Source: Opitutia bacterium (lineage in GTDB: Bacteria; Verrucomicrobiota; Verrucomicrobiia; Opitutales; Opitutaceae). From it: 64,000 nt of DNA. Positions 30,025 through 39,654 of this stretch are shown piece after piece (the stretch's first letter is position 1; each line of letters begins with the position of its first letter). The notes beneath the pieces are model-generated. The model saw only the letters and a list, made by a program, of their open reading frames with translations, was not told the DNA's origin and did not search any database. A program made the translations under genes and the position numbers. The stretch spans positions 1-64,000 of the forward strand of contig CANGCX010000006.1 in NCBI GenBank assembly GCA_947452315.1, given 5' to 3'.

Positions 30025-31343
30025 GCTCGCCCCTGACTATCACAATCGGTATCTGTGGCTTTGGCACCGTGGGCCAAGGTGTCTGGAAACACCTCGAGCG
30101 CTCTCGCGCTCTGATTGAGACTCGTCTTGGCGCCAAGCTCGTGCTCGCTCGCGCCTCTGCCCGCGATCTTAAGAAAAAGCGCCCAGTTAAAATTCCGGCC
30201 TCCAAGCTCACGTATGATCCCCTGTCTATCGCGACCGATCCCAAGATCGACATCGTGTGCGAACTCATGGGCGGCACCGGCCTTGCTCGCCAAGTAACGC
30301 TCGCCGCCCTCACTCGTGGTAAAATCGTCGTGTCGGCTAACAAAGCGCTTATCTGCGCCCATGGCGCCGAGATCTTTGCGGTGGCGCGCAAGCACGGCGG
30401 GCATTTCTTTTTTGAAGCCAGTGTCGCCGGCGGCATTCCGCTCATCAAAGCTCTACGCGAAGGCCTCGTTGCCAATCGTTTTACCCGCATTTACGGTATA
30501 CTGAACGGCACGTGTAATTACATCCTCACGCAGATGGAGGAACGAGACGCCCCTTACGCCGATGTCCTCTCCGATGCCAAACGCCTTGGCTACGCTGAAG
30601 CCGATGAATCCCTTGACGTCGACGGTTGGGACACCGCCCACAAAGCCTCGGTCCTTGCCTGGCTCGCCCATGGCATGTGGATCAAACCCGACCGTATGCT
30701 CGTCGAAGGCATCAGCCGCATCACTCCCGCTGATTTCAAGACTGCGGCCACTCTCGGTTACGGCATCAAATTACTCGCTGTTATCACCCGCGATTTCACA
30801 ACCAATGAAATCAGTGTCCGGGTGCAACCCACACTTCTGCCCGATGGTAACGTCCTCGCCAACGTCAGCGGCGTCTTCAACGCCATTTCCGTCACGGGCG
30901 ACATTGTCGGCACCACGCTTTACATTGGTCGCGGCGCCGGCCAAGACGCCACCGCCAGCGCTGTCATCAGCGACATTGCCGATGCGGTCGCGTTGCTTCG
31001 TCACGGTAAGGGCGCGCACCACATGGGCGATGATGCGCCCGCGCTGTGCGCCGATTGCCGTCTCGCTCCGCCTGAACGCATCAGAAGCCGATACTACGTT
31101 CGCCTCTCCGTAAAAGACCAACCCGGCGTTCTTGCCCGCGTCGCTTCCGTGATGGCTAAACATCACGTCAGTATCGCCAGTGTGATCCAAAATCCCTCCG
31201 AACGCATTGGCGCCGCTTCGCTCGTCCTGACTACGCACGAGAGCGACGAGCGCGCCATCGGTGCCACCCTCAAACACCTCGCCGGACTGAGTAGCGTGCT
31301 CGAACAACCTGTCCTGCTGCGTATCGGCGATTTCAACGACTGA
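30021..31343 (+). CDS. hom: Homoserine dehydrogenase with ACT domain
   Basis: GICGFGTVGQGVWKHL; VSANKALICAHGAEIFAVA; FFEASVAGGIPLIKALREGL; NGTCNYILTQMEE; start overlaps the plsY stop. Confidence 0.96.
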   Translation: MSSPLTITIGICGFGTVGQGVWKHLERSRALIETRLGAKLVLARASARDLKKKRPVKIPASKLTYDPLSIATDPKIDIVCELMGGTGLARQVTLAALTRGKIVVSANKALICAHGAEIFAVARKHGGHFFFEASVAGGIPLIKALREGLVANRFTRIYGILNGTCNYILTQMEERDAPYADVLSDAKRLGYAEADESLDVDGWDTAHKASVLAWLAHGMWIKPDRMLVEGISRITPADFKTAATLGYGIKLLAVITRDFTTNEISVRVQPTLLPDGNVLANVSGVFNAISVTGDIVGTTLYIGRGAGQDATASAVISDIADAVALLRHGKGAHHMGDDAPALCADCRLAPPERIRSRYYVRLSVKDQPGVLARVASVMAKHHVSIASVIQNPSERIGAASLVLTTHESDERAIGATLKHLAGLSSVLEQPVLLRIGDFND

Positions 31344-31361
31344 TTTTTTTTAAACCAGACC

Positions 31362-32579
31362 ATGGCCCGTATCGTCCAAAAATATGGCGGCACCTCCGTC
31401 GGTGACGTCGAACGTATCAAAAAAGTCGCAGAGCGCATTAAAGGCACCCGCGACGAAGGTAATGAGGTCGTCGTCGTCGTCTCTGCCCGCGCCGGTGTGA
31501 CCAACGAGCTCATCGCTCGCGCCAAAGCGGTCTGCCCAGATCCCAGCGAACGCGAACTCGATCAACTTCTAGCCATCGGCGAGCAAGAAACCATCGCCCT
31601 TGTCGCCATGGCCCTTCAAGGCATCGGTGCCGACGCGGTCAGCTATACTGGTGCTCAAGCCGGTATTTTTACCGATAAGGTTCACACCAAGGCGAAAATC
31701 CAAGGCATCAATCCGAAGCCCATGGAGAAAGATCTTAAAGCCGGCCGTATTATTATCGTCGCCGGCTTTCAAGGCGCTGACGACGAAGGCCGCATCACGA
31801 CCCTCGGACGCGGCGGCTCCGATCTCACCGCCATTGCGCTCGCTGCCGCACTGAAGGCCGATAAATGCGAGATCTACACCGATGTTGATGGCGTCTATAC
31901 CGCGGATCCCCGTGTGGTGAAAAATGCCAAAAAAATCCCCGAGATCAGCTACGACGAGATGCTCGAACTCGCCTCATCCGGCTCCAAAGTCATGCAGTCG
32001 CGCTCCGTCGAATTCGCTGCGAAGTACGACGTTGTTTTTGAAGTCCGCTCCTCCTTTAACCACAATCCAGGAACCATCGTGAAAAAAGAAGTCGCCTACA
32101 TGGAAAAAGTCGTCGTGCGCGGTGTCGCCGTCGACAAAGACCAGGCCAAGGTCATCGTTAGTAACATCGTCGATAAGCCCGGCTCCGCCGCGAAGGTCTT
32201 CCGCGCCCTTGCTGATGCCTCCGTCCTCGTCGACATGATCGTGCAAAACGTCGGTCGCCATGGCGTGGCCAACCTCACCTTCACCGTACCACAGACCGAC
32301 TCACGCAAAGCCGTCAAAGCTCTCGAGCCTGTCCTAGCCGCCATCGGTGGCGGTCAAGTCGCTGTCCACGAACATATCGCCAAGCTTTCGGTCGTTGGTG
32401 TCGGCATGAAGACGCACAGTGGTGTCGCCGCGACGCTCTTTCAGGCGCTCGCCGAAGCCGGTATCAACATCGAACTCATCAGCACCTCGGAGATCAAAAT
32501 TTCCGTCGTGATCGATCTCGACCGCGTCGAAGAAGCCGCTCGCGTCGCGCATGCCGCGTTTCACCTCGATCAAGCATGA
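31362..32579 (+). CDS. lysC: Aspartate kinase
   Basis: ARIVQKYGGTSVGDVERIKKVAERI; TTLGRGGSDLTAIALAAAL; two ACT-like C-terminal repeats. Confidence 0.97.
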   Translation: MARIVQKYGGTSVGDVERIKKVAERIKGTRDEGNEVVVVVSARAGVTNELIARAKAVCPDPSERELDQLLAIGEQETIALVAMALQGIGADAVSYTGAQAGIFTDKVHTKAKIQGINPKPMEKDLKAGRIIIVAGFQGADDEGRITTLGRGGSDLTAIALAAALKADKCEIYTDVDGVYTADPRVVKNAKKIPEISYDEMLELASSGSKVMQSRSVEFAAKYDVVFEVRSSFNHNPGTIVKKEVAYMEKVVVRGVAVDKDQAKVIVSNIVDKPGSAAKVFRALADASVLVDMIVQNVGRHGVANLTFTVPQTDSRKAVKALEPVLAAIGGGQVAVHEHIAKLSVVGVGMKTHSGVAATLFQALAEAGINIELISTSEIKISVVIDLDRVEEAARVAHAAFHLDQA

Positions 32580-32584
32580 GTCTT

Positions 32585-32606
32585 AGCGGGTTTACTAAAG
32601 CCCGCT
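32585..32606 (+). terminator. Hairpin AGCGGG-TTTACTAAAG-CCCGCT immediately after lysC
   Basis: Perfect 6-bp stem, inner TTT/AAA also complementary; no strong U-tract follows, so a weak terminator or attenuator-like structure. Confidence 0.35.
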
Positions 32607-32655
32607 GACTTAACTTGGCATTTTCCGGGCGAATACGATCCGTGCCCTTTTTCCC

Positions 32656-34017
32656 ATGCGCTACATTTCCACCCGTGGATTGACCGAACCTGTCGGTTTT
32701 TCCGAAGCCGTCGCCATCGGTTTGGCGCCAGACGGTGGATTGTATTTGCCTGAGACCCTCCCGCAGTTTTCTGAGGCTGATCTTCGCCGTTTTGAGACGC
32801 TTGATTACAGCGAGCTCTGTTTCGAGTTTCTGCGGCGTTTTGCTACTGATATTCCGTCGGAGACGTTGCGTGGATTGGTTGCGAAATCTTATACGACATT
32901 TTCCGATTCGGCGATCGCCCCGCTGAAGGAGCTCTCAAAAAACCTCCACGTTTTAGAGCTATTTCACGGCCCGACGCTGGCGTTTAAAGATTTCGCACTG
33001 CAACTCCTCGGTAATCTCTACGGTAACCAGTGCTCACGGCGCAGCGAATCGATCAACGTTCTCGGCGCTACTTCTGGCGACACGGGCGCGGCGGCGATCC
33101 ACGGCCTGCTCGGCAAGCCCGGCACTGCAATTTTTATCCTCTATCCTGACGGACGCGTATCGCCACTCCAAGAGCGCCAAATGGCGTGTACTGGCGCGGT
33201 GAATGTCTTCGCACTCGCTGTCGACGGCTCATTTGACGACGCACAGACGTCATTGAAAGAAATTTTCGGCGACCAAAAATTTCGCCAGCAACACCGTCTC
33301 TCGGCGGTGAATTCAGTAAACATCGCCCGTGTGCTGGCTCAGTCGGTTTATTATCTGTACGCCTTTTTAAGACTGCCAGCGACAACGCGCGCCGAAACGG
33401 AGTTCGTGGTGCCGACGGGCAATTTCGGCAATGTGCTTGCGGGGTGGCTGCTTCAGAAAATGGGCGTACCGCTACGCAGCTTCAAAGTCGCGACCAATCA
33501 GAATGATATTCTCTACCGTCTTTTCAATTCGGGCGATTACCGCGTGTCAGCTGTTGCCCCAAGCCTGGCTCCCTCGATGGACATTCAAGTATCAAGTAAC
33601 TTTGAGCGTTTCTTATATCTGAGCGTGGGTGGCGATGCAGCCAAGGTGCGCGATGTCATGCAGACGTTCAAAACTACGGGCGGGTACCAATTTGAAAATT
33701 TCAATCGAGACACGCTGAGCGCTTCCCGCTGCACGGATGCACAGATTCCAGGGATCATTCGCTCGGTTTACGAGCGCTTTGGCTATATCCTTGATCCGCA
33801 CACCGCCTGCGGTTTTTCGGATTTGGCGAAGGATCGCCCAAGCGTAGTGCTAGCGACGGCAAGCCCGGCAAAGTTTCCTGAAACGATTATTTCAGCCATC
33901 GGTATCGAACCCAAGGACTCGAGTTTAGAGAAGCTAAAGACTCTGCCGGTAAAGAAATATTTACTGAAGACCGACGTGGTATCCATCCGTAGTTTTATCG
34001 AGCAACACGCGGTCTGA
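32656..34017 (+). CDS. thrC: Threonine synthase
   Basis: MRYISTRGLTEPVGFSEAVAIGLAPDGGLYLPE; HGPTLAFKDFALQLLGNL; VLGATSGDTGAAAIHG; VPTGNFGNVLAG. Confidence 0.96.
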   Translation: MRYISTRGLTEPVGFSEAVAIGLAPDGGLYLPETLPQFSEADLRRFETLDYSELCFEFLRRFATDIPSETLRGLVAKSYTTFSDSAIAPLKELSKNLHVLELFHGPTLAFKDFALQLLGNLYGNQCSRRSESINVLGATSGDTGAAAIHGLLGKPGTAIFILYPDGRVSPLQERQMACTGAVNVFALAVDGSFDDAQTSLKEIFGDQKFRQQHRLSAVNSVNIARVLAQSVYYLYAFLRLPATTRAETEFVVPTGNFGNVLAGWLLQKMGVPLRSFKVATNQNDILYRLFNSGDYRVSAVAPSLAPSMDIQVSSNFERFLYLSVGGDAAKVRDVMQTFKTTGGYQFENFNRDTLSASRCTDAQIPGIIRSVYERFGYILDPHTACGFSDLAKDRPSVVLATASPAKFPETIISAIGIEPKDSSLEKLKTLPVKKYLLKTDVVSIRSFIEQHAV

Positions 34018-34218
34018 TGGTTTTCGGCCGTAGTACTTGCGTAGTGGCGGGCCAGGGCGAGTTCGTAGATTCCCACACGCTCGTCGGTCGATGTTGCAGC
34101 TATTTCATTTAGGCTGATCTACTCGAAACCTGGCGCTGCGGTAGTTAGATCGCGAGAAAGATGAGGTCAAAAGCTCCCTTGCCTCGGTGGGGGGAAGCAG
34201 CAACTTTTGTTCTTTCGC

Positions 34219-35781
34219 ATGAGCACCGCGGTTAAAATCTACGATACTACGTTGCGTGATGGCACGCAAGGTGAAGGCATCAGCTTTTCTGTGGCCGATA
34301 AGCTGCGGATCGCCGAAAGATTGGATCAATTCGGCGTCGATTACATTGAGGGTGGTTTTCCTGGTTCTAATCCGCGCGACATTACGTTTTTCGCTGAGGC
34401 TAAACATCTAAAGCTTAAGCACGCGCGCCTAGCAGCTTTTGGTTCCACGCGTCGCGCCGGTGCCAAGGCGGATGAAGATCCGCAACTGCGTACGTTAATC
34501 GATAGTGGCATGCCAGTGATGACCATCGTGGGTAAAACTTGGACACTCCACGTGACGGAAATTTTACGTACAACGCTCGAAGAAAATCTGGCGATGATCG
34601 AGGATTCCACGCGCTATCTAGTCGCGCAGGGACGCGAGGTGGTCTACGACGCCGAGCATTTTTTCGATGGTTACAAGGCTGATCCCGAGTACGCGATCAG
34701 AACCTTAGCTGCCGCTTTGCGCGGTGGCGCGAGCAACCTTACCCTCTGTGATACCAATGGCGGTACGCTCGTTGATGATTTCAAGGGTATCGTCGCTCAT
34801 GCAGTGCGGGAATTTGGCGGTGAAAAAATCGGCGTACATTGCCATAACGATAGTGGATTGGGTGTCGCTCTCAGCTTAGCCGGTGTGAGCGCCGGTGCGC
34901 GCCTCGTTCAGGGCACGGCTAATGGCTACGGCGAACGTGTCGGAAATGCCAATCTCACCACGGTCCTCGCAAATTTGTTTTTAAAGATGGATTGCACGGC
35001 TCGTTGCGCGACCAACTTGTCACAACTGCGCGATCTCTCTTTGTTTTTCGACGAACTCGCGAATCTTCGGCCTGATCCCAAGGCGCCTTTTGTCGGTCAG
35101 TCGGCGTTTGCGCACAAAGGTGGTTTGCATGCCAATGCAGCGCAAAAAGTCGCACGTAGTTACGAGCACATTGACCCCGCGCTCGTGGGTAATCGTACCC
35201 GTGTACTTGTTTCAGATATGGCGGGTCGTAGTAGTCTCGCGCTCAAGGCCAAAGAACTCGGTCTCGAGTTGGATGAAAAACGTCCCGAAATGAAGGCCTT
35301 GATCGAGCAACTCAAGGAGCGCGAGTTTCGTGGCTATGAATACGAGGCTGCCGATGCCTCGTTTCGTCTTTTGGTCGGCGCCGCGCTCGGTCAGCGGAAA
35401 AGTTTTTTTGAAGTCGAGACCTATCGAGTGATCATCGAGCGTCACGGCGCCGATCTTTGGGCGGAGGCTACGGTTAAAATCCGCGTTGGCGGGGAATCCG
35501 TGCATACCGTGGCCGAATGTACGGGTCCAGTTGGGGCGCTCGATAAAGCGCTCCGTCTGGCGCTCGAAAAGACCTACCCCCAGCTGCGGGAATTGGTATT
35601 GCGCGATTATAAGGTGCGCATCCTTGAGAGTGGTGCGGGTACCAATTCGCGCACCCGGGTTCTCATCGAAAGCGGCGATGGTCGCACGGTTTGGGGGACG
35701 GTTGGCGTGAGTGACAATATCATCGATGCTAGTTGGGAAGCGTTGCGAGACGCGGTCGACTACAAGTTGTCTTTAGGCTAA
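34219..35781 (+). CDS. cimA: (R)-citramalate synthase
   Basis: IYDTTLRDGTQGEGISFSVADKLRIAERLDQFGVDYIEGGFPGSNPRD; GVHCHNDSGLGVA; LeuA-type C-terminal regulatory region. ATG at 34219. Confidence 0.94.
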   Translation: MSTAVKIYDTTLRDGTQGEGISFSVADKLRIAERLDQFGVDYIEGGFPGSNPRDITFFAEAKHLKLKHARLAAFGSTRRAGAKADEDPQLRTLIDSGMPVMTIVGKTWTLHVTEILRTTLEENLAMIEDSTRYLVAQGREVVYDAEHFFDGYKADPEYAIRTLAAALRGGASNLTLCDTNGGTLVDDFKGIVAHAVREFGGEKIGVHCHNDSGLGVALSLAGVSAGARLVQGTANGYGERVGNANLTTVLANLFLKMDCTARCATNLSQLRDLSLFFDELANLRPDPKAPFVGQSAFAHKGGLHANAAQKVARSYEHIDPALVGNRTRVLVSDMAGRSSLALKAKELGLELDEKRPEMKALIEQLKEREFRGYEYEAADASFRLLVGAALGQRKSFFEVETYRVIIERHGADLWAEATVKIRVGGESVHTVAECTGPVGALDKALRLALEKTYPQLRELVLRDYKVRILESGAGTNSRTRVLIESGDGRTVWGTVGVSDNIIDASWEALRDAVDYKLSLG

Positions 35782-35793
35782 GCCAACTCACTG

Positions 35794-35820
35794 GCCCTGC
35801 TGGTTTAACTAGCGGGCTTT
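35794..35820. terminator. Hairpin between convergent cimA and CLC genes (GCCCtGCT...AGCGGGC-TTT)
   Basis: Imperfect stem with a one-nt bulge followed by TTT; overlaps the last codons of the minus-strand CLC gene. Confidence 0.35.
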
Positions 35821-37062
35821 GCGCGTGTACAGGGTTGCCGATCCGCTGCAACGCTGCGCTAGCCAACAAGCGAGCGCGAAATACAAAGCGTAGTGCGCGC
35901 CAAAAAGTTCTATTCCGAGAAACGTACAGGCGAGGGGCGTCTTGGTTGCGCCTGCAAATATGGCGATCAGTCCCAAGCCCGCCAATAAATCAACGGGCGC
36001 GCCGAGGAGTAGTGCTAACGTGTGACCGAGTGTGGCGCCGATAAAGAAAAGCGGTGTTACTTCGCCGCCTTTAAAACCGCTGGCGACCGTCACAACTGTG
36101 AAAATCAATTTCCAGGCCCAACTCCAGGGGCCGGCTCCGCCCGCTTGGAAGGCTGAAAGTAAGGTGACGGCCGAGGGTTCGTTTGAACTCACACCTAGGC
36201 CAAGATAATCTCGCGTGCCCACAAAACAAAAAAGTGCGATCACCAGTATGCCTCCGATCATGGGACGCAGAGGCGTGTAAGGTACGAAGCGCTTAAATGC
36301 GTCATTTAAACCATGACTGAGCGCTGTGAATACCCGACTCGTGCCGCCAAAAACAACTGCGGCGATCATGACCTTTATCACTAAGAGCGGTTCAATGAAA
36401 TCGCTTAGCTTCGTGCTCGTGCTCGTGCTGATATGATAGACGGCATGCTGAATACCCCAGGCCACACAGGTTAGGTGACCAACCCAACTCGCCACAAGCA
36501 GTGGTAGCAACATCCGGTACCTTGTGTGTTTACTTGCAATCACCTCCGCTGCGAAGATTGCACCGGCTACTGGTGTGCCAAAAACAGAGCCGAAACCTGC
36601 TGCTACGCCCGCCATGAGCACGACGCGAAGCGTATCTGCAGGCATTTTAAATTGGCGGCCCAAAACGCTCGCCATACTTCCGCCCATTTGGACCGCAGTG
36701 CCTTCGCGCCCGGCGGACCCGCCACACAGATGTGTTATCAGTGTGCCTATAAGTACCAAGGGGGTGAGTCTTGCCGGTACTCCACCGCCGGGAGCGTGAA
36801 TTTGTTCGATAATTAAGTTTGTCCCGCCTTCGGCTTTTTGGCCGATGCGGTGATAGATCCAGCCCACCCCCAAGCCCGACACTGGAAGTAACCAGATTAA
36901 CCACGGGTAGTTGCCTCGGGTTTCAGTGGCGCGATCCAGCGACCATAAAAACAGCGCACTCGCAGTGCCCGCCAGCAAGCCGACAGGGATCGCCCACTGG
37001 CACCACCCGGCTACTTCCCTCAGCGGCGCATAGCACGAGCTTGGTTTGGACTGTTGGGTCAT
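35809..37062 (-). CDS. CLC family transporter; resembles the fluoride-type (CLC-F) group
   Basis: EGGTNLIIEQIH in place of GSGIP; GGSAGREGTAVQMGGSMASVLGRQ; FGTPVAGAIFAAEVI; multiple TM segments. Confidence 0.8.
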   Translation of the reverse strand: MTQQSKPSSCYAPLREVAGWCQWAIPVGLLAGTASALFLWSLDRATETRGNYPWLIWLLPVSGLGVGWIYHRIGQKAEGGTNLIIEQIHAPGGGVPARLTPLVLIGTLITHLCGGSAGREGTAVQMGGSMASVLGRQFKMPADTLRVVLMAGVAAGFGSVFGTPVAGAIFAAEVIASKHTRYRMLLPLLVASWVGHLTCVAWGIQHAVYHISTSTSTKLSDFIEPLLVIKVMIAAVVFGGTSRVFTALSHGLNDAFKRFVPYTPLRPMIGGILVIALFCFVGTRDYLGLGVSSNEPSAVTLLSAFQAGGAGPWSWAWKLIFTVVTVASGFKGGEVTPLFFIGATLGHTLALLLGAPVDLLAGLGLIAIFAGATKTPLACTFLGIELFGAHYALYFALACWLAQRCSGSATLYTRKAR

Positions 37063-37221
37063 GAAGCGCAGTGTGATTGGGCTAGGAATCGTGCGACACA
37101 GTTATAGTCAACCTACCTCTGACTGTGTTACTGGCGGCAGCATTCGGCCTTGGAAAAAGAGTTCGCTCTTTTGTTTTGGAAAAAGTTTCCCACGGTGCAT
37201 ATTTCACGTCTTTTCATCCTT

Positions 37222-38040
37222 GTGAGCGCACCTGAAGATTCTCCCTACGAACAGCCTAACCCCGATCCGGCGGCAGATCCGCGTGAAAAACCGATGGGTT
37301 TTTTCGATCATCTTGAGGAGATGCGTTGGACGCTCATCAAGTGCGCGGCGACGTTTTTGATTTTTGCATGCTTAATCGGTATTTTCCTAAAAGAGTTTAA
37401 TGGCCTGCTGCTTTGGCCGCTAAATTCAGTCACTGCAGACTACCCAGATCTTAAGTTGGAGCTCGGTACTACGACGATCATGGAGGGGTTTAATGTCGTG
37501 ATTCAGATGTGCTTGATGGGAGGCCTCATTCTATCGATGCCGTTCTTCCTGTTTTTTATCGGCCAATTTGTGGCTCCAGCGCTGACGGAAAAAGAATTAA
37601 AGGGTGTTTTGCCGATGTGTGTTTCGGCCACGATCCTTTTTATTATCGGAGCTAGTTTTGCGTTTTTCTTCCTGATGCCCAGCACCGTGCGTGTATCGCT
37701 CGAGTTAAACCAATTTTTCGGTTACGCCACGCGGTGGACACCCGGAGCTTATTACAGTCTGTTGACGTGGTTTGTACTCGGGGTGGGTGCTTCGTTTGAA
37801 TTCCCGCTCATAATCGTCCTGCTTGTTTGGCTCGGCTTGATGACGACGGCGTTTCTCAAAAAATATCGTCGGCATGCGATCGTCATAATTTTTATTATCG
37901 CGGCCGTGGTAACGCCTACACCGGATCCCTTTGTCCAGACGATGTTTGCACTGCCGCTTTATGTGCTTTTTGAAATTGCGATCTTCGCTTCGTCGCGGGT
38001 CGAAAAGCGCAAAAACGGTTTCCGCCTTGGTAAAAGCTAA
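37222..38040 (+). CDS. tatC: Sec-independent protein translocase TatC
   Basis: MGFFDHLEEMRWTLIKCAATFLI; FVAPALTEKELKGVLP; AAVVTPTPDPFVQTMFALPLYVLFEIAI. Likely GTG start at 37222; the track ORF starts further upstream. Confidence 0.94.
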   Translation: MSAPEDSPYEQPNPDPAADPREKPMGFFDHLEEMRWTLIKCAATFLIFACLIGIFLKEFNGLLLWPLNSVTADYPDLKLELGTTTIMEGFNVVIQMCLMGGLILSMPFFLFFIGQFVAPALTEKELKGVLPMCVSATILFIIGASFAFFFLMPSTVRVSLELNQFFGYATRWTPGAYYSLLTWFVLGVGASFEFPLIIVLLVWLGLMTTAFLKKYRRHAIVIIFIIAAVVTPTPDPFVQTMFALPLYVLFEIAIFASSRVEKRKNGFRLGKS

Positions 38041-38099
38041 GGTGCAGGGCGGCTCGCCGGTCCGAGTTTGAGCTCTGTCCGGCAGTGCGAGACCTCGCA

Positions 38100-39545
38100 T
38101 TAAATGCAGTATTCGATCACGGCAGCTTCGTCTGCTGCTGAGTTGGGGGCGGCGGCCAATAAGCTCTGTGCGACGCGTAGCGCTTGGCCGCGGAGTTCGG
38201 GTACGGCGATGGTCTCCCAGAGCGTGCCGCGGAGAAGTGGACCGAGCGCGAGTAGGTGAGGCGAGGGTTGATCGTCTTTCTGAATAACCGTGAAATCAGC
38301 GGCGATTTTGAGGCCCATGTCCGAGGCATCGGCTTGAGCGAGTCCGCGTTTAAGCAAAGCGCGTAATAAGGGTGATCGAGTGGCGCTAAAGCGAGTCTGC
38401 GGACCAGTGCCATTGATCACCAGATCAGCTGTGAGGCTCGAAGGGGTTCGGTTGGAGGATTCTAGCTCGACGACGATTTTCGGGCCTGCGGCGTGCAGAC
38501 CGGTAATGCTGGCGGCGGTGATCGCGACGCGGCCGTCAGCGACGGCTGCTGTGATGTTTTGATGGATCGAAGGAGCTATGCGGTGGCGAATGACATTCCA
38601 ACGCGCGGAGTAGCGAGTAATGAACTCCTGACGCTCCTTATCCGTAAATGACTGCCAGATGCGTTGGGTGTGGGGCCGAAGTTTATCAACGATGATGGCT
38701 GGATTGGCACCTCTTCGGCGGAGACGTTCGCAATGGTGCTCCATCAGTTCTACCAACTCGGTAAGCCTCAAACTCGCCAGATCGATCTCGGACGGAGGGA
38801 ACTCGGGTACGTCGACGCCTTTGAAATGAGACTGCGGTAAAAGTCCATGGCGGGAAACCGCGTGGATATGTCCGCTCCAATCGAGCGCAAGTAAGGTGAG
38901 AATCGCATCAACGGTCGTTAGACCGGTGCCGAGAAGTACGATGGTCCCGCCAGGGGCTGGGAGTTTTTTTTCCCAGTCGATCCAAGGGTTTGCGCACCAA
39001 GCGGGGTGCTCGGCGAGTGCTGCGGCTCCGCTGAGATCCGCCGGAGGTTCATTACCCGTGGCGAGGACGACACGATCCGCCAAGAGCGTGGTCCCGTCCG
39101 CGAGCAGCAGGCGGGCGCCTAGGGCATCGGGTATTAGGTCTATGACTTCCCCTTCTATATTTTTAATTTCGACCCTCGAGCGTGAGTTTTGTGGGCCGGA
39201 ATAGTGCCAGGCGAGGTTGCGCAGATAGTCGCCGTAAATGCGCCGCGGCATGAAAGTCTCGCGTAATTCAGCTTCGGGTATGTTGGCGTACTCGGTGCGC
39301 GTGAGCAGCCAATCCACAAAGTGGTTAGGGTATTCTGAAAGCGCCGACATGTTGCGAGCGGCGACGTTGAGCAAATGCTCGGGGCGACGGGTACTGTACG
39401 CGATGCCTCGTCCGGAGGGATAAGCGCAATTAAGAATGCTTATCCTTAGAGGCGCGGTGCTCAGGCGGGCAAGGTTCACCGCAGTGAGGGTGCCGCTAAA
39501 TCCGCCACCGATGATGGCAACGTGTTGGAGGTGGGGCCTGATCAT
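38100..39545 (-). CDS. FAD/NAD(P)-binding protein (NAD_binding_9-type)
   Basis: VAIIGGGFSGTLTAVNLARL; GRGIAYSTRRPEHLLNVAARNMSALSEYPNHFVDWL; VVLATGNEPP; VINGTGPQTRF. Confidence 0.88.
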   Translation of the reverse strand: MIRPHLQHVAIIGGGFSGTLTAVNLARLSTAPLRISILNCAYPSGRGIAYSTRRPEHLLNVAARNMSALSEYPNHFVDWLLTRTEYANIPEAELRETFMPRRIYGDYLRNLAWHYSGPQNSRSRVEIKNIEGEVIDLIPDALGARLLLADGTTLLADRVVLATGNEPPADLSGAAALAEHPAWCANPWIDWEKKLPAPGGTIVLLGTGLTTVDAILTLLALDWSGHIHAVSRHGLLPQSHFKGVDVPEFPPSEIDLASLRLTELVELMEHHCERLRRRGANPAIIVDKLRPHTQRIWQSFTDKERQEFITRYSARWNVIRHRIAPSIHQNITAAVADGRVAITAASITGLHAAGPKIVVELESSNRTPSSLTADLVINGTGPQTRFSATRSPLLRALLKRGLAQADASDMGLKIAADFTVIQKDDQPSPHLLALGPLLRGTLWETIAVPELRGQALRVAQSLLAAAPNSAADEAAVIEYCI

Positions 39546-39591
39546 GTGCAGTGCTACAGAAAAATATACCTCGAGCGCTTAGGGGGTGGTG

Positions 39592-39625
39592 AAAAATAAA
39601 AAAGCGCGTTGATGATCAACGCGCT
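39592..39625 (-). terminator. Rho-independent terminator for the minus-strand gene at 39655
   Basis: Minus-strand AGCGCGTTGATCATCAACGCGCT followed by TTTTTTATTTTT. Confidence 0.85.
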
Positions 39626-39654
39626 GATAGTGAGGGACCCTGGTCGTGTCGGGT

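Noticed and set aside
37063-37149. Possible fluoride (crcB-motif) riboswitch upstream of the CLC-F-like gene
   Set aside because: Reading the minus strand I could not find the conserved GGNGAUG...UGAUGNCUCCU arrangement; only the unrelated ACACAGT/ACTGTGT stems are present.
39603-39625. TTGATGATCAA inside the hairpin, superficially like an FNR/CRP half-site pair
   Set aside because: It is the top of a terminator stem followed by a U-tract on the minus strand, and the spacing does not fit TTGAT-N4-ATCAA.
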